In this document: piece by piece, positions 46,901 to 54,812 of the stretch
Layout of the letters: every line of letters begins with the position of its first letter
Numbering within the stretch: position 1 is the stretch's first letter
Origin: G963675935 sp963675935
Lineage (GTDB): Bacteria; Planctomycetota; Planctomycetia; Pirellulales; Thermoguttaceae
Direction: 5' to 3'
NCBI GenBank assembly: GCA_963675935.2
Contig: OY780964.2
Coordinates: 1,240,001-1,304,000 of the forward strand
DNA: 64,000 bases
Translations under genes and position numbers: made by a program
The notes under the pieces: model-generated
The model's input: only the letters and a program-made list of their open reading frames with translations
Database searches by the model: none
Told to the model about the DNA's origin: nothing

Positions 46901-47392
46901 AAGGTTACGGACGTGCGGCGATGGTTTGACTTTGTTGCCCGAGAAATTGACAGCGCCGACGGCCGCGAGCGCTTCTACTATGAAGACAGCGCCGGGCAGT
47001 CGGGCGGCGAGAAGGCCAAGCTGGCATTCACCATCCTTGTGGCTGCGATCGCGTACCAATACGACATCGTGTTGGATCGGCCGACCAGCAATCGTTTCCA
47101 TTTCGTTGTTGTTGACGAGATGTTCTCGAAAGTGGACGACCAACATGCCGAATACGCCCTGAAATTGTTCGAGAAGTTTGGACTGCAATTGCTTATCGTC
47201 GCACCCTTAGATGCAAAGGCGTGCGTCACGCAGCCGTATGTCGGGTCATACCTCCACGTCGTCAAGGATGTGGTGACAAATCATTCGGAGGCATTCAGCA
47301 TGACGGCCCGCGAGTTTGAAGACGTGGTTGCGGAGTCCGTGGACGACCAGAAACCAAGTAAATCGGTGCGGCGAAAAGTGCAACCGCGATAA
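43979..47392 (+). CDS. jetC: Wadjet SMC-like ATPase JetC
   Basis: 1,137 residues from the ATG at 43979 (MDDLFPSEVNRRPGF). Walker A GQNGSGKST at residues 49-57; long coiled coils with a hinge region; ABC signature GQSGGEKAKL near residue 1005; Walker B FHFVVVDEMFSKVDD near 1045. It is MukB-like and drives loop extrusion in the Wadjet complex. Full set of motifs and typical length, so likely functional. Translation is coupled to jetB. Confidence 0.93.
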   Translation: MDDLFPSEVNRRPGFRLHKLEVYNWGTFDSKDGTVHLVRPEGYTTLLIGQNGSGKSTLVDAILTLLVRPVVRNYNVAAGGHKQDRDERSYIKGAFGRSSRDEDNRGEVQFLRSGSGHYSALLACFYCEDNNQLFTVAVVLYPANDGRVEKVYCLAQDERSIAKDLGNFKNMERMRQQIEKRGFRVAKSYAEYSSWFAKITNVRQKAMDIFNQTVAVKDIQSLNRFIREHMLEAKPWDEKVDSLLNHFTQLSEAHQSLVRVRRQAELLEPIAQTGGAYQKQASQLARLQRILDAADSFFRKKSIELLSPACDLLKVQLAGIAKAKSRLDQDLADRREDIRRLKNEIEAAGGERLQQIPLLIKNCQSQLAAKQDHDRRYRDALGESGITDQVKDREAFVAVQAKTPILLSDLTQQITKFSEDRDKLVLECGGVKSALREDEEELQSLTQRQGNLPNWMATLRRTLCDDLGLSEKDLPFAAEIISVVPDQRTWESSIEMVLHSFALSLLVPQRYYHIVSRHVDARRLTDAGGKGQRLVYLRIGERSGVGNRMPLHNQSLLRKLSLREGHPLLPWVKAELEERFDFRCCDTLDEFQQADGLAMTRNRHVKYRGVRHEKDDRDKMADPRHFVLGWDNRAKCRHLKEEIQRLSGQRDQLEQRISRIDGRMATQRLRETAVRRLQEYVDFSEIDFAAIEQEIIALQREKQMLEEGSDTIKAIKKRLGKVESDEKGLQSERDKLVGEETECMRQLGEYERLIANAKKVVKERDKDGTLARHVETFDELEACFADDSLTPTTLFAQESEFKEARRAEIEELRGEIEPTRNKLIAAMNRFLRDYPDERADLLAQVEYLDGFLELGKHIKREDLPRHEERFKERLNEKVIHEIGLLNAALRTERSEIESKIELLNESLRQLEYRPGTFMRLEPKLVRDPEITEFQTSLAECLAGTFEGTLEADEARYVRIERLIARLRDEQRWREKVTDVRRWFDFVAREIDSADGRERFYYEDSAGQSGGEKAKLAFTILVAAIAYQYDIVLDRPTSNRFHFVVVDEMFSKVDDQHAEYALKLFEKFGLQLLIVAPLDAKACVTQPYVGSYLHVVKDVVTNHSEAFSMTAREFEDVVAESVDDQKPSKSVRRKVQPR

Positions 47393-47430
47393 TTCAATGA
47401 CGCAACCGTTATCCGTTGTGTTCGACCAAG

Positions 47431-48588
47431 ATGATTCAGCCGGAAGATATTCGACGAAAAGCCGAGAACCTCTATCCACTCTACTTGCAGGCGTGGTTAG
47501 CCGGTGATGGGTTTTTTCCCCGAGTCGTGCCGGCCGCCAAGACGCTCGACCCCGGCAATCCTTCGGCGGCCATTCAGGCGGTTCGCAGGCTACGAGATGA
47601 ATCCAAGGAGGTTTTGGGGTTTGGTTACAGTGTTGAATGGCAAGCGGTCAATTCTCGCAAGTTTGGCAAGAATTCTTTCCCGGCCCGCATTCTATTTGAG
47701 TCGCCGGATGATCTGTTGCGATTTACAGGCAAGCAACGTGAATTCAAAGTATTCACCGATGCCGTGTTTCGGCTCCGCGATACGTTCGCTGTGTTGGAGA
47801 ACTGGATTCGCACAAACGTGCGAACGTTGATTGACGCAGCGCCCGAGTTGGATGGCCTGCTGCATGTTGCACGATATTTCCGTGACCATCCGAATCCGGG
47901 CTGTTTTGCCAGAGAGCTGCCGATTCCCATGGATACCAAGTTCATCGAACGCCATCAGGGGTTGCTGAAAAATTGGTTCGACATCCTATTGCCGCCAAGT
48001 TCGATTCGGGCCGATGAAAAACACTTTGAACGTCGCTATGGCTTGCGCTATGCGGAACCGCATCTTCTCATCCGGTTGCTGGACCCAGTTCTGGAAAAGG
48101 AACTCAGCTTCCCATACTCGGAGTTATCGCTGCCACTGTACGCCTTGGAGAAGATGGTTGTGTCTGCCGATGTGGCAATGATTGTGGAGAACAAGGTGAA
48201 CCTGCTAACGCTTCCGCCAATACCAGGTGGCATCGGTCTTGGCGGGCTGGGCAACGGCGTTGTCCTGATGCGTTATCTTTCGTGGCTCAATAACATGCCG
48301 ATTGTGTATTGGGGCGACATCGACATTGAGGGGTTCGAGATTCTTTCCACGCTTCGGACGATTTTCCCATCAACTCGTAGTTTTATGATGGACATGGGCA
48401 CGCTGGAACGTTGGCAGACTATGATTGTGCCCGGCACGAATCGACAGCGAGAAATGCCGGCTAATTTGACCAAGGCAGAGCGAGAGGTTTACCTTCGTTG
48501 TCGTGACGGAAACCTTCGACTGGAACAAGAACGTATTCCGCAGGATGCCGTATTGGCCAGTATTGCCCAGCTTTTGGAAAGGGCGTAG
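47431..48588 (+). CDS. jetD: Wadjet nuclease subunit JetD (DUF3322/DUF2220, TOPRIM)
   Basis: 385 residues from the ATG at 47431; the frame extends to a TTG at 47416 but the ATG is better. The N-terminal arm (EDIRRKAENLYPLYLQAWL) is DUF3322-like. The C-terminal TOPRIM domain has MIVENKVNLL (catalytic Glu region, about residue 250) and YWGDIDIEGFEIL (about 294). JetD cuts DNA held by JetABC. It starts 38 bp after jetC, making a complete jetABCD operon of type I Wadjet. Confidence 0.92.
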   Translation: MIQPEDIRRKAENLYPLYLQAWLAGDGFFPRVVPAAKTLDPGNPSAAIQAVRRLRDESKEVLGFGYSVEWQAVNSRKFGKNSFPARILFESPDDLLRFTGKQREFKVFTDAVFRLRDTFAVLENWIRTNVRTLIDAAPELDGLLHVARYFRDHPNPGCFARELPIPMDTKFIERHQGLLKNWFDILLPPSSIRADEKHFERRYGLRYAEPHLLIRLLDPVLEKELSFPYSELSLPLYALEKMVVSADVAMIVENKVNLLTLPPIPGGIGLGGLGNGVVLMRYLSWLNNMPIVYWGDIDIEGFEILSTLRTIFPSTRSFMMDMGTLERWQTMIVPGTNRQREMPANLTKAEREVYLRCRDGNLRLEQERIPQDAVLASIAQLLERA

Positions 48589-48823
48589 TTATGTTTCGTG
48601 GCGAAGATTCTCGCAAAATCTACAGCGGTTGATCGCCTAGAAATGTGTAATCGTCCGGCAATTGTCCTTCGATCTCAATGAGCCGGGCATCAACGGCGCT
48701 GATCTGCTCGATCAGTTCGCATTCGCGCCGCCGCAGTGTTTCATATTCGACGATCAGGTTTTCATCGTTCATGCTGTAAAACGCCTGCCACCGGCCCAGC
48801 GCGGTTGGGGCAAGAGACCGCAG

Positions 48824-49027
48824 CTAGAGCCGGGGCAGACGCATACCTCCCAATGTGAGCTTCAAGGCCATCGAAAACATGGCCGACCATGCTTCGGACT
48901 GAGTTTCTGCGAGGGCGATGATGGAATGTCCGCAACTCGTGGCGTGAATGAACCAGCGATCTTTCCGTCGGCCTTCAGAGACCGTTCTCCAGCCAAGGCA
49001 TTCCAGACGTTGCATCTCGGCAGTCAT
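48824..49027 (-). CDS. Small hypothetical protein, unit 1 of the tandem duplication
   Basis: 67 residues from ATGACTGCC at 49027 with ggatatgggag upstream; an in-frame ATG at 49045 is an alternative. It reads RTVSEGRRKDRWFIHATSCGH and ends TQSEAWSAMFSMALKL..., resembling other very small proteins seen in this bacterial group. It follows the structured leader by about 14 bases. No function recognised. Confidence 0.62.
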   Translation of the reverse strand: MTAEMQRLECLGWRTVSEGRRKDRWFIHATSCGHSIIALAETQSEAWSAMFSMALKLTLGGMRLPRL

Positions 49028-49040
49028 GTCCGCTCCCATA

Positions 49041-49216
49041 TCCAAGAAAAAACAGGGCGTCGAACCGGCTGCTCACGCAACCCCGACCAAGGGGCGAACA
49101 GAACAGCACGGCCGACGCCCTTTGCGGGGCGGGCCAAGTGCTGCTTCTGTTCAGGAGCCATGCGGCTCAAGTTGGTCGTTTTGCGTGAAGCAGTAAACTT
49201 GACACTCGCGTGTCAA
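49041..49216 (-). ncRNA. Candidate structured leader RNA with attenuator, copy 1
   Basis: Read on the minus strand from the palindrome at 49199-49216: a hairpin CGCCC-loop-GGGCG (49131-49116; the loop contains GCAA), then a CCCC/GGGG hairpin at 49094-49081, then a long terminator stem GGGCGTCG/CGACGCCC (49120-49113 with 49062-49055) followed by TGTTTTTTCTTG and, 14 bases on, the start codon. The GGGCG arm can pair either upstream or downstream, so the two states exclude each other. This is the logic of a transcription attenuator; ligand and function unknown. Confidence 0.55.
49199..49216. promoter_or_regulatory. Perfect palindrome upstream of leader 1
   Basis: TTGACACTCGCGTGTCAA, arms of 7 bp and a 4-bp centre. 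Present unchanged in copy 2 at 49737-49754. TTGACA is read on both strands, so it could be a -35 box and operator together. Confidence 0.6.
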
Positions 49217-49239
49217 TTCAAATTGTTATCGTTGGTCTA

Positions 49240-49569
49240 TCACCTTTCTGGTTGATGTAGACGACCTCTGCCGCACGTCGTCGGCGTTTTTTGTTTTGTT
49301 GTGTGGATACAACGCGCCTGCCGCCGGCTCTGCGTCGGTTGGGGCAGAAACCGCAGCATGAGCCGGGGCAGACGCAGGCGCAGTGGGTTTCCCCACAAGA
49401 ATGCTGTTGTCATCGTCCGCGCCGTCGAGTGTGCGTTGTGCCAATCACCGGCGGCAATGACGATGCGACAATGATTTCCAGCGAGTGGACGGAGGCGACC
49501 GCCTTCTTGTCGTGCTTGGGCAAGAAATACCCGACCGAGACCTTCGATATGTTGTATCTCAGCAGTCAC
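49240..49569 (-). CDS. Small hypothetical protein, unit 2 of the tandem duplication
   Basis: 109 residues from the GTG at 49569, with cggggtaagc just upstream. The first residues (MTAEIQHIEGLG) match the copy 1 product, but the rest has diverged, perhaps after a frameshift: the C-terminal half is Arg- and Pro-rich. It may therefore be a decaying copy. Confidence 0.45.
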   Translation of the reverse strand: MTAEIQHIEGLGRVFLAQARQEGGRLRPLAGNHCRIVIAAGDWHNAHSTARTMTTAFLWGNPLRLRLPRLMLRFLPQPTQSRRQARCIHTTKQKTPTTCGRGRLHQPER

Positions 49570-49579
49570 GCTTACCCCG

Positions 49580-49754
49580 CAAGAAAAAATAGAGGGCGTC
49601 GAACCGACTGCTCGTCGAACCCCAACCACGGGGCGAAAAGAACAGCACAGCCGACGCCCCTTACGGGGCGGGCCAAGTGCTGCTTCTTTTCATAAGCCTT
49701 TCGGCTCAGGTGGTTGTTTTCGACGAAGCAGTAAACTTGACACTCGCGTGTCAA
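49580..49754 (-). ncRNA. Candidate structured leader RNA with attenuator, copy 2
   Basis: Same order as copy 1: palindrome; CGCCCC-GTAA-GGGGCG hairpin (49670-49655); CCCC/GGGG hairpin; terminator stem GGGCGTCG/CGACGCCC (49659-49652 with 49601-49594); CTATTTTTTC; start codon at 49569. The upstream hairpin gains one pair relative to copy 1 and keeps a GNRA-type loop (GTAA versus GCAA); the CCCC/GGGG hairpin keeps its stem while the loop changes. Sequence changes that preserve the fold support RNA-level function. Confidence 0.55.
49737..49754. promoter_or_regulatory. Perfect palindrome upstream of leader 2
   Basis: Identical 18-mer to 49199-49216. The stretch around the recombinase promoter at 51154 shares its first half (TTGACACTC-A-CG). 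Confidence 0.6.
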
Positions 49755-49785
49755 TTCAAATTATGTCGTCTATTCTACGTCATCC

Positions 49786-50526
49786 AGTCCTCACAATGCA
49801 AGTCTTTCCGGCTACGACATCGTTCACCTAAAATCAATCGTGTTGGCTCGCGGACAATCGAAGATGCGGCCAATTGCGCTCTGCAAAACGATCGGCAGTC
49901 GCCAAGATTTCGTCATAAAGACCCAACAGCGTGAATCATTGCCGCTGTGACGCGAGAATTGTCCTTGCACGATCGTCGATTGGTTTCTATCGTTACCGAT
50001 TGGCGGTCTCTGTCTGCCAAAAGGGATTCGTAGCGTATACTTGGAATGAAGCGCGAAAATTTCCCTATGGACATGGAAAAAGCGGAGCGCCGTACCGCAG
50101 GTGTCGCCTCCGACCCTATGCAACAAGGCGCAGTGGGCAGCACCAAACGGCCGGCGCTCCGTATTTTCAGCGCAGGTCCAGGGCACTGCTTTACTGCCTG
50201 ATTGCTCAGGGTTGCATTTGTCGGAAAGCAGTAGTCCAAAACATACTAGCACACAAGGCCGTTTTTGGCAACAAGCTAGTATCTTCTTTCCACGGTCAAA
50301 AGGCCGCCATCCGGCCTCGTCCGACGAATCACCCAATGCCAAGAGGGCATCATCACCATCCCCCACCAGAGTCAATCTATCGGCAGGTGGACATAGCCAT
50401 GTCGTGGCCGTTCCACGCCCGGTTATCCTGCGATCACGCGACGAAGAGATTGAACAACGAAGAGTCCCATACCGATATTGTCGCCTGACGTGAGTTGTAT
50501 TGCAAGGCTCGGCGACGGTGGCTAGA
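49786..50526. other. 740 bp without a convincing gene
   Basis: Open frames exist on both strands (for example 49824-50375 minus and 49931-50488 plus) but none has a ribosome site or recognisable motif, and their amino acid make-up looks random. No repeat or strong hairpin noticed. Probably decayed DNA. Confidence 0.4.
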
Positions 50527-50847
50527 ATGCCCGCTATGCAACAAGGCGATCTCGTCCTTTTCCAGGACGACTACTACGGCATTGTCGTAGGCCCCCGCGA
50601 TGTGTTTCTTGGCGGCGGATGCCGAGAAATTCTTAACGACGAGGCATGGGCTGAGCTGCGCCCATTGCCGACCATTATCTTCCACCAGAGCGGGCGAGTA
50701 CGTTTCGCTGAACTGTTGCACAATACGGAGCAACTGAGGCAGCAAATGGAGGACATCGCCCATGACCACTGTACTGGCAAAACGCCTGTGTGTTTGTGCC
50801 TACTGTCACGAACCGATTTTGCCCGACGAACCACGACCGCAGATTGA
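50527..50847 (+). CDS. Hypothetical small protein
   Basis: 106 residues from the ATG at 50527 (MPAMQQGDLVLFQDDYYGIVVG); an in-frame ATG at 50536 is also possible. The N-terminus resembles a small beta-barrel (GDLVLFQDDYYGIV, RDVFLGGG). The C-terminal 30 residues overlap the next gene by 86 bases and look less protein-like. Function unknown. Confidence 0.58.
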   Translation: MPAMQQGDLVLFQDDYYGIVVGPRDVFLGGGCREILNDEAWAELRPLPTIIFHQSGRVRFAELLHNTEQLRQQMEDIAHDHCTGKTPVCLCLLSRTDFARRTTTAD

Positions 50848-51025
50848 AGGACCGCCGGTTCATCTCGAATGCGGCTTCCGGATGGTGTACGGGAGCGTTG
50901 GGCACAATGAGAAGCACTGTTCTTGCCACGGTTTCGTCGATCATAGCGAGGACGGAATGACGTTGCGAGAAGCCGCGAAAGCGTCCTGGACGCACTTCCT
51001 CGCCAGCCATGCGTCGAATCCATAG
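50762..51025 (+). CDS. Small Cys/His-rich protein, probable zinc binder
   Basis: 87 residues, MTTVLAKRLCVCAYCHEPI..., with CAYC, HLECGFR, VYGSVGH and HCSCHGF, and a final MTLREAAKAS. The order of Cys/His pairs and the REAA ending match a recurrent small family I have seen annotated as hypothetical in many soil and aquatic bacteria. Likely a structural zinc site; function unknown. Confidence 0.68.
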   Translation: MTTVLAKRLCVCAYCHEPILPDEPRPQIEGPPVHLECGFRMVYGSVGHNEKHCSCHGFVDHSEDGMTLREAAKASWTHFLASHASNP

Positions 51026-51153
51026 GCCAAGCAGAACGCATTTCACGCCTGTAATTGGCTCATATCACGGGAATGCGCCTTCTGCTTTGTGGAATTCAAG
51101 GCGTTCCTTCGCTACAGCCGATTCAATCGGCGCGATTGCGGCCGGGAATTTGT

Positions 51154-51182
51154 TTGACACTCACGCCATGCTAATGTAGTAT
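51154..51182 (+). promoter_or_regulatory. Probable promoter of the serine recombinase gene
   Basis: TTGACA (51154-51159) and TAGTAT (51177-51182) with a 17-bp spacer; a near-consensus housekeeping promoter 40 bp before the start. Confidence 0.65.
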
Positions 51183-51222
51183 ACATTTAGAATTATGCGA
51201 TGTTGGCATGATGAGGTCAAAC

Positions 51223-52257
51223 ATGAGCGACAGCAGAACCATCACCAGAATCGTCGCCTATTATCGGCTCAGCAAGCCGAAAAAAGGCAAGAACAAGGAA
51301 GAGACCATTCGGGACGCCTACGGCCTTGAAGACCAGCGGCGCGAGGTCGCGCGGATTTCGGCTGAATACAATGCGCCAATCATCGGCGAGTTCACGGAAA
51401 TCGTGACCGGCACCAACAAAAAAGTCCGCCGCGTGGAGCTGGATAAGGCGATTTCGATGGCTCAAACACGAAAAGCAACGCTCGTCATCGGCAAGCAAGA
51501 CCGCCTAGCCCGAAACGCCCGTTTCATATTGGACTTGCTCGATGATGGTGTGGACTTCATGTGCGCCGATCGTCCGCAGCAGAGCAAGTTGGAAGTCCAA
51601 TTTCGCGCAATCATCGACGAGGAAGAGGCCGACCGCATTTCCGAACGCACGAAGCGATCGCATGCGATTGCCAAGGCGAAAGGCGTGAAGCTCGGCTCCG
51701 CTAGGCCAGATCACTGGAAGGGCCGCGAGCACTTGCGGGGTTTTCGTCAGGCGACGGCGGCGTCCGTGGCCGTCCGCGCCGAACGTCTCAAGAGGGCCTA
51801 TCGCTATGTGATCGACCTGATTTGCGAGTGGCAACGTCAAGGGGACTCGCTGTGGACAATCGCTGACAAGCTCAACGAGCTTGGCTACACGACGATTTCC
51901 GGCAAACCGTTTCACGATGTCGCCGTTCGCCGCGTGTTGGGCTACTTCGACAAGCCCTCCAAGCCAAAATATCCCGGCAGGGTCAAGTGCCCGAAATGCG
52001 GCCGGACATTCAGCCTCACATGGGAAGAGAAACATCGACACGACGCCGGCCAGGCGATCCTCTGTTTTGGTTCGCGGTGCGTCAAGGACATGAATTGGCA
52101 TTCCGTCGAGGATGTCATGCGTGCGATGAACGACAAGTCGTTCGCCGACATGGCTTCCGCCTTGAACTGTCTGGGGATGACAACGATTCGCGGCAAGGAA
52201 TTCGACGACATCAACATCCGTTATGTCGCCAAGGTGCTGGGGCTTGTGCCCACATAA
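51223..52257 (+). CDS. Serine recombinase (resolvase/invertase family)
   Basis: 344 residues from the ATG at 51223, chosen for gatgaggtc upstream; the ATG at 51208 is also open. N-terminal catalytic domain: VAYYRLSKP (nucleophile Ser), GLEDQRREV, and KQDRLARNARF with the active-site Arg residues. A recombinase-type DNA-binding region follows (LNELGYTTISGKPFHDVAVRRVL), then a zinc-binding CPKCGRTF...C segment and a second helical repeat (LNCLGMTTIRGKEFDD). Serine recombinases cut and rejoin DNA at short core sites. It may move or resolve the element in this window. Confidence 0.85.
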   Translation: MSDSRTITRIVAYYRLSKPKKGKNKEETIRDAYGLEDQRREVARISAEYNAPIIGEFTEIVTGTNKKVRRVELDKAISMAQTRKATLVIGKQDRLARNARFILDLLDDGVDFMCADRPQQSKLEVQFRAIIDEEEADRISERTKRSHAIAKAKGVKLGSARPDHWKGREHLRGFRQATAASVAVRAERLKRAYRYVIDLICEWQRQGDSLWTIADKLNELGYTTISGKPFHDVAVRRVLGYFDKPSKPKYPGRVKCPKCGRTFSLTWEEKHRHDAGQAILCFGSRCVKDMNWHSVEDVMRAMNDKSFADMASALNCLGMTTIRGKEFDDINIRYVAKVLGLVPT

Positions 52258-52318
52258 GGCAACCGCCGGGGTGTGTCGAGGATTTCCGCATTTTTAGTCC
52301 ATCTGATATGAGTAAACC

Positions 52319-52630
52319 ATGATACATAAACATGAAATCACTGACGGCCTGATGCTCTACGTGGAACCGTTCGACAAGTCAAGCCGAAACGCCGGTTGCA
52401 AGATCATGGCGGAGATCAAATCCACCCGTGGCACGCGGCGCAACGTGCGTTTCTGCGTCGTCAACCTGAGCAACTTGATGCCGCTTTCCGATGCCGTGAT
52501 CCTGATGAATTCGTTGCGGGCGTTGATCGACGAGACTAACAAGCTAATGGGCACGGTCCAAGACAAGGCGGCAAAGGCCGTGGAAGCCTCGAAACCTCGT
52601 CGCAAGTCACGGAAGAAATCGAGCGGCTAG
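52319..52630 (+). CDS. Hypothetical small protein downstream of the recombinase
   Basis: 103 residues. An N-terminal beta-rich segment (GLMLYVEPFDKSSRNAGCKI), a helical middle (DAVILMNSLRALIDETNKL) and a very basic C-terminus (KPRRKSRKKSSG) that suggests nucleic acid contact. Same strand as the recombinase, 61 bp away, so possibly its partner. Family not recognised. Confidence 0.6.
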   Translation: MIHKHEITDGLMLYVEPFDKSSRNAGCKIMAEIKSTRGTRRNVRFCVVNLSNLMPLSDAVILMNSLRALIDETNKLMGTVQDKAAKAVEASKPRRKSRKKSSG

Positions 52631-52896
52631 ACGGCCGCCGTGGCGACTCTCAGCCATGGCGATTCCTTGCGCGAAAAAGATCGACGCGACAAAATCGCCA
52701 CGCCGATTCACGTTCGTGTTTGCTCCCGAACGGCCTCTTATCCGTCAGACGCTTCCTTTCTTGACGATCTGCCGCCAAAGTTTTCCGGCTGGGCAGTCTG
52801 TATGACTCGCCGCTTTTCTTGCGGCAACATTCGGGTACTTGCGGGTAGCTCTTGACGTTGTTAGAATTGCCATATTGGCAATTCAGGAGAGACCCT

Positions 52897-53751
52897 ATGC
52901 AACCAATTCTGTTAAGGCCAAAGAAGAATGTAGTGCGATGGACGGAGGAAGAGTGGGACGCGCTGGCAAAACTTGTTCATGCCATGCGGAGAAATTCGCC
53001 CGATGCAATTGCCACGTTGGCGAATCGGGCACAGAAACAGTTTCCCAAGGACCGGCAGCGTCCAGGGATACTGACGACCGTGGCCTTGCAGCCATTGGTC
53101 GAGCGAATCCAGAAAATGGACCGCGACCTCTTGGCGAAAGCCGAGAAGTGCGAGGAGTACGCTGCCAAACTGACTTTCTTCGAGAACGTGCCTGCGTCGA
53201 GAGAAGAGCTGTTGGTCTCCTTGCCGGATGAGGAGATACGCCAGCACTTCCTGCCTCGTCTCTTGCAGATGCTTGCTCCAGCCGATGCTGTCGCGGCCTT
53301 TCGGATGGAGCAACTGCTCGACGCCATGACGACTGGCGACTTGGCGGCGGTCGTCGTCAAACGGCTTCTAATTCAGTTGGAACGACCGGTGCATGTCACG
53401 GTGCAATTGCCCGAGCAGCGGGAATGCCGTTCGCCGGTCGTGCGTCAGAAGCCAAACGGACGAACGAAGAAGATCGTCATTATCGGCGTGAAGGGCGATG
53501 AACCAAGGCATCTGCGAGAGAAACTCGGATACCTTTGCGATCTGACTTTCATTGAGGTCGAGAAGCTACGGCAAGAATCGGTGCCAAGAAACGTTGACCA
53601 TGTGATTCTCTGGTCGAAATTCGTATCTCACAAGCATCGTGAAATGGTATTCTCGACGACGGAGCCGCGCAAGGTGTCGGAGCATTTCGGAGGAATTGCT
53701 CAATTGGTCGAACGGGTGGAAGGCATTTGCTGCGCCGTTTCCGTTGGATAA
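52897..53751 (+). CDS. Protein with Myb-like N-terminus and DUF2325-like C-terminus
   Basis: 284 residues from the ATG at 52897, preceded by caggagag. N-terminal RWTEEEWDALAKLVHAM resembles a Myb/SANT helix set; the middle is helical. The C-terminal 90 residues (KKIVIIGVKGDEP, VDHVILWSKFVSHKHRE, SEHFGGIAQLVERV) resemble DUF2325, a Rossmann-like domain of unknown role. A DNA-binding regulator is plausible. A typical RBS supports the start. Confidence 0.66.
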   Translation: MQPILLRPKKNVVRWTEEEWDALAKLVHAMRRNSPDAIATLANRAQKQFPKDRQRPGILTTVALQPLVERIQKMDRDLLAKAEKCEEYAAKLTFFENVPASREELLVSLPDEEIRQHFLPRLLQMLAPADAVAAFRMEQLLDAMTTGDLAAVVVKRLLIQLERPVHVTVQLPEQRECRSPVVRQKPNGRTKKIVIIGVKGDEPRHLREKLGYLCDLTFIEVEKLRQESVPRNVDHVILWSKFVSHKHREMVFSTTEPRKVSEHFGGIAQLVERVEGICCAVSVG

Positions 53752-54118
53752 CGGTGCGGCAAAGAGGGCTTGCATCCGCATGTTGTGTTCCTTGCCGGGA
53801 CGTCTCGGCAATTGGGCTATCGCCCCATCGTCATAATCGAGTAACCGGGAACCGTTGCGGCTCCTTCTGAATTGCCGCATTCGGCACTATCGCATCTTGC
53901 ATGAACGCAATGATGTTGAATAGCTCATTTCGTACCCGCCCAGGTCATTCTTGCCTAACTTCTGGATGAATTGGGGGCGAAAAGGCAGATCGGGACGATT
54001 GGACGGGGCATTCTCATCCTTTGACGCGGCAATTCGGCCGGGATTTTGGAAAAGTCCAGGTTTTGCTGTTAGTTTTTTCGCGTTTGGCGGAACCTTATAG
54101 GTACGGAAGGGAGACGAG
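53752..54118. other. Short gene-free stretch before the prophage module
   Basis: No credible frame. The last 60 bases are AT-rich (gctgttagttttttcgcg) and probably hold the promoter for 54119, but I cannot place a clear -35/-10 pair. Confidence 0.5.
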
Positions 54119-54760
54119 ATGAAACGGCTCACGGACCCGGCCGATCCCCGCCGCTGCAAACACAGTTTTCCCCAGGAGCAATGCTGGCACGAGGCGGAGC
54201 CTGGATGTCAGTATTGCATTATCCACGGCGGACGGAGCAAAGCCAACGCCGAGGAGACGCGATTGTACAATCTTGCCGAAGTCGATAACCGCCGCCGTTT
54301 GGCCGAATTGTCCGGCCACGAACGAATCAAATCCCTGCGAGAAGAGATCGGCCTGTTGCGCATTCTGATCGAAAAGACGATGAATGCCGCCAAGACCGAC
54401 GCCGAACTGCTCAGTTCATGCGGTTCGCTGAACAGCATGTTCCTGACGGCACAGAAACTCGTGAAGAGTTGCCACGAACTGGAGCAAAGCACGGGCGAAC
54501 TCCTCTCGAAAGCGGCGGTATATCGGTTTGCACAGGCCGTGTGCGAGATTGTAGGCGAGGAACTTGACGGCATCGAGGGATGCGACGAGATCGTCGATCG
54601 CATCGCCGACCGCATCTTCCCCGCTGTCGCCAACGCACAGAACAGCGAGCCGCTTCGGCTCCCTTCCCCAGACACACCCCCTGCATGCTCGGTTGCAAAC
54701 GAGATGCAGTTGTCCGACTGGGACGATCGCCCACCGGATGCTGCCGCACGCGAGGAGTAA
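54119..54760 (+). CDS. Phage-associated protein, possible small terminase subunit
   Basis: 213 residues with ggaagggag upstream. The N-terminus has a Cys/His segment (CKHSFPQEQCWHE ... CQYCIIHGGRSK), then helices (RIKSLREEIGLLRILIEKT) and an acidic, Pro-rich C-terminus. It opens the morphogenesis module, where small terminases usually sit, and the CIIHGG motif is common in phage packaging-region proteins. Assignment by context only. Confidence 0.55.
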   Translation: MKRLTDPADPRRCKHSFPQEQCWHEAEPGCQYCIIHGGRSKANAEETRLYNLAEVDNRRRLAELSGHERIKSLREEIGLLRILIEKTMNAAKTDAELLSSCGSLNSMFLTAQKLVKSCHELEQSTGELLSKAAVYRFAQAVCEIVGEELDGIEGCDEIVDRIADRIFPAVANAQNSEPLRLPSPDTPPACSVANEMQLSDWDDRPPDAAAREE

Positions 54761-54812
54761 TCCAGCGCACCAACGCGGCAGCTTCTTTCACTTCCTTACC
54801 GGAGGACTGCCG

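Larger units (their letters stand above)
48790..49785. repeat. Imperfect tandem duplication of a gene-plus-leader unit
   Basis: Two units of about 480 bp, roughly 48,790-49,255 and 49,320-49,785. The leader parts (49,035-49,255 and 49,570-49,785) are very similar; the coding parts have diverged more but share their start (MTAE-x-Q-x-x-E-x-LG) and end words. The leader is therefore better conserved than the protein. Confidence 0.75.

Noticed and set aside
48662..49255. 197-codon plus-strand frame over the duplicated unit
   Set aside because: Runs antisense to the small gene and through the structured leader, with no ribosome site; the minus-strand reading explains the conserved features better.
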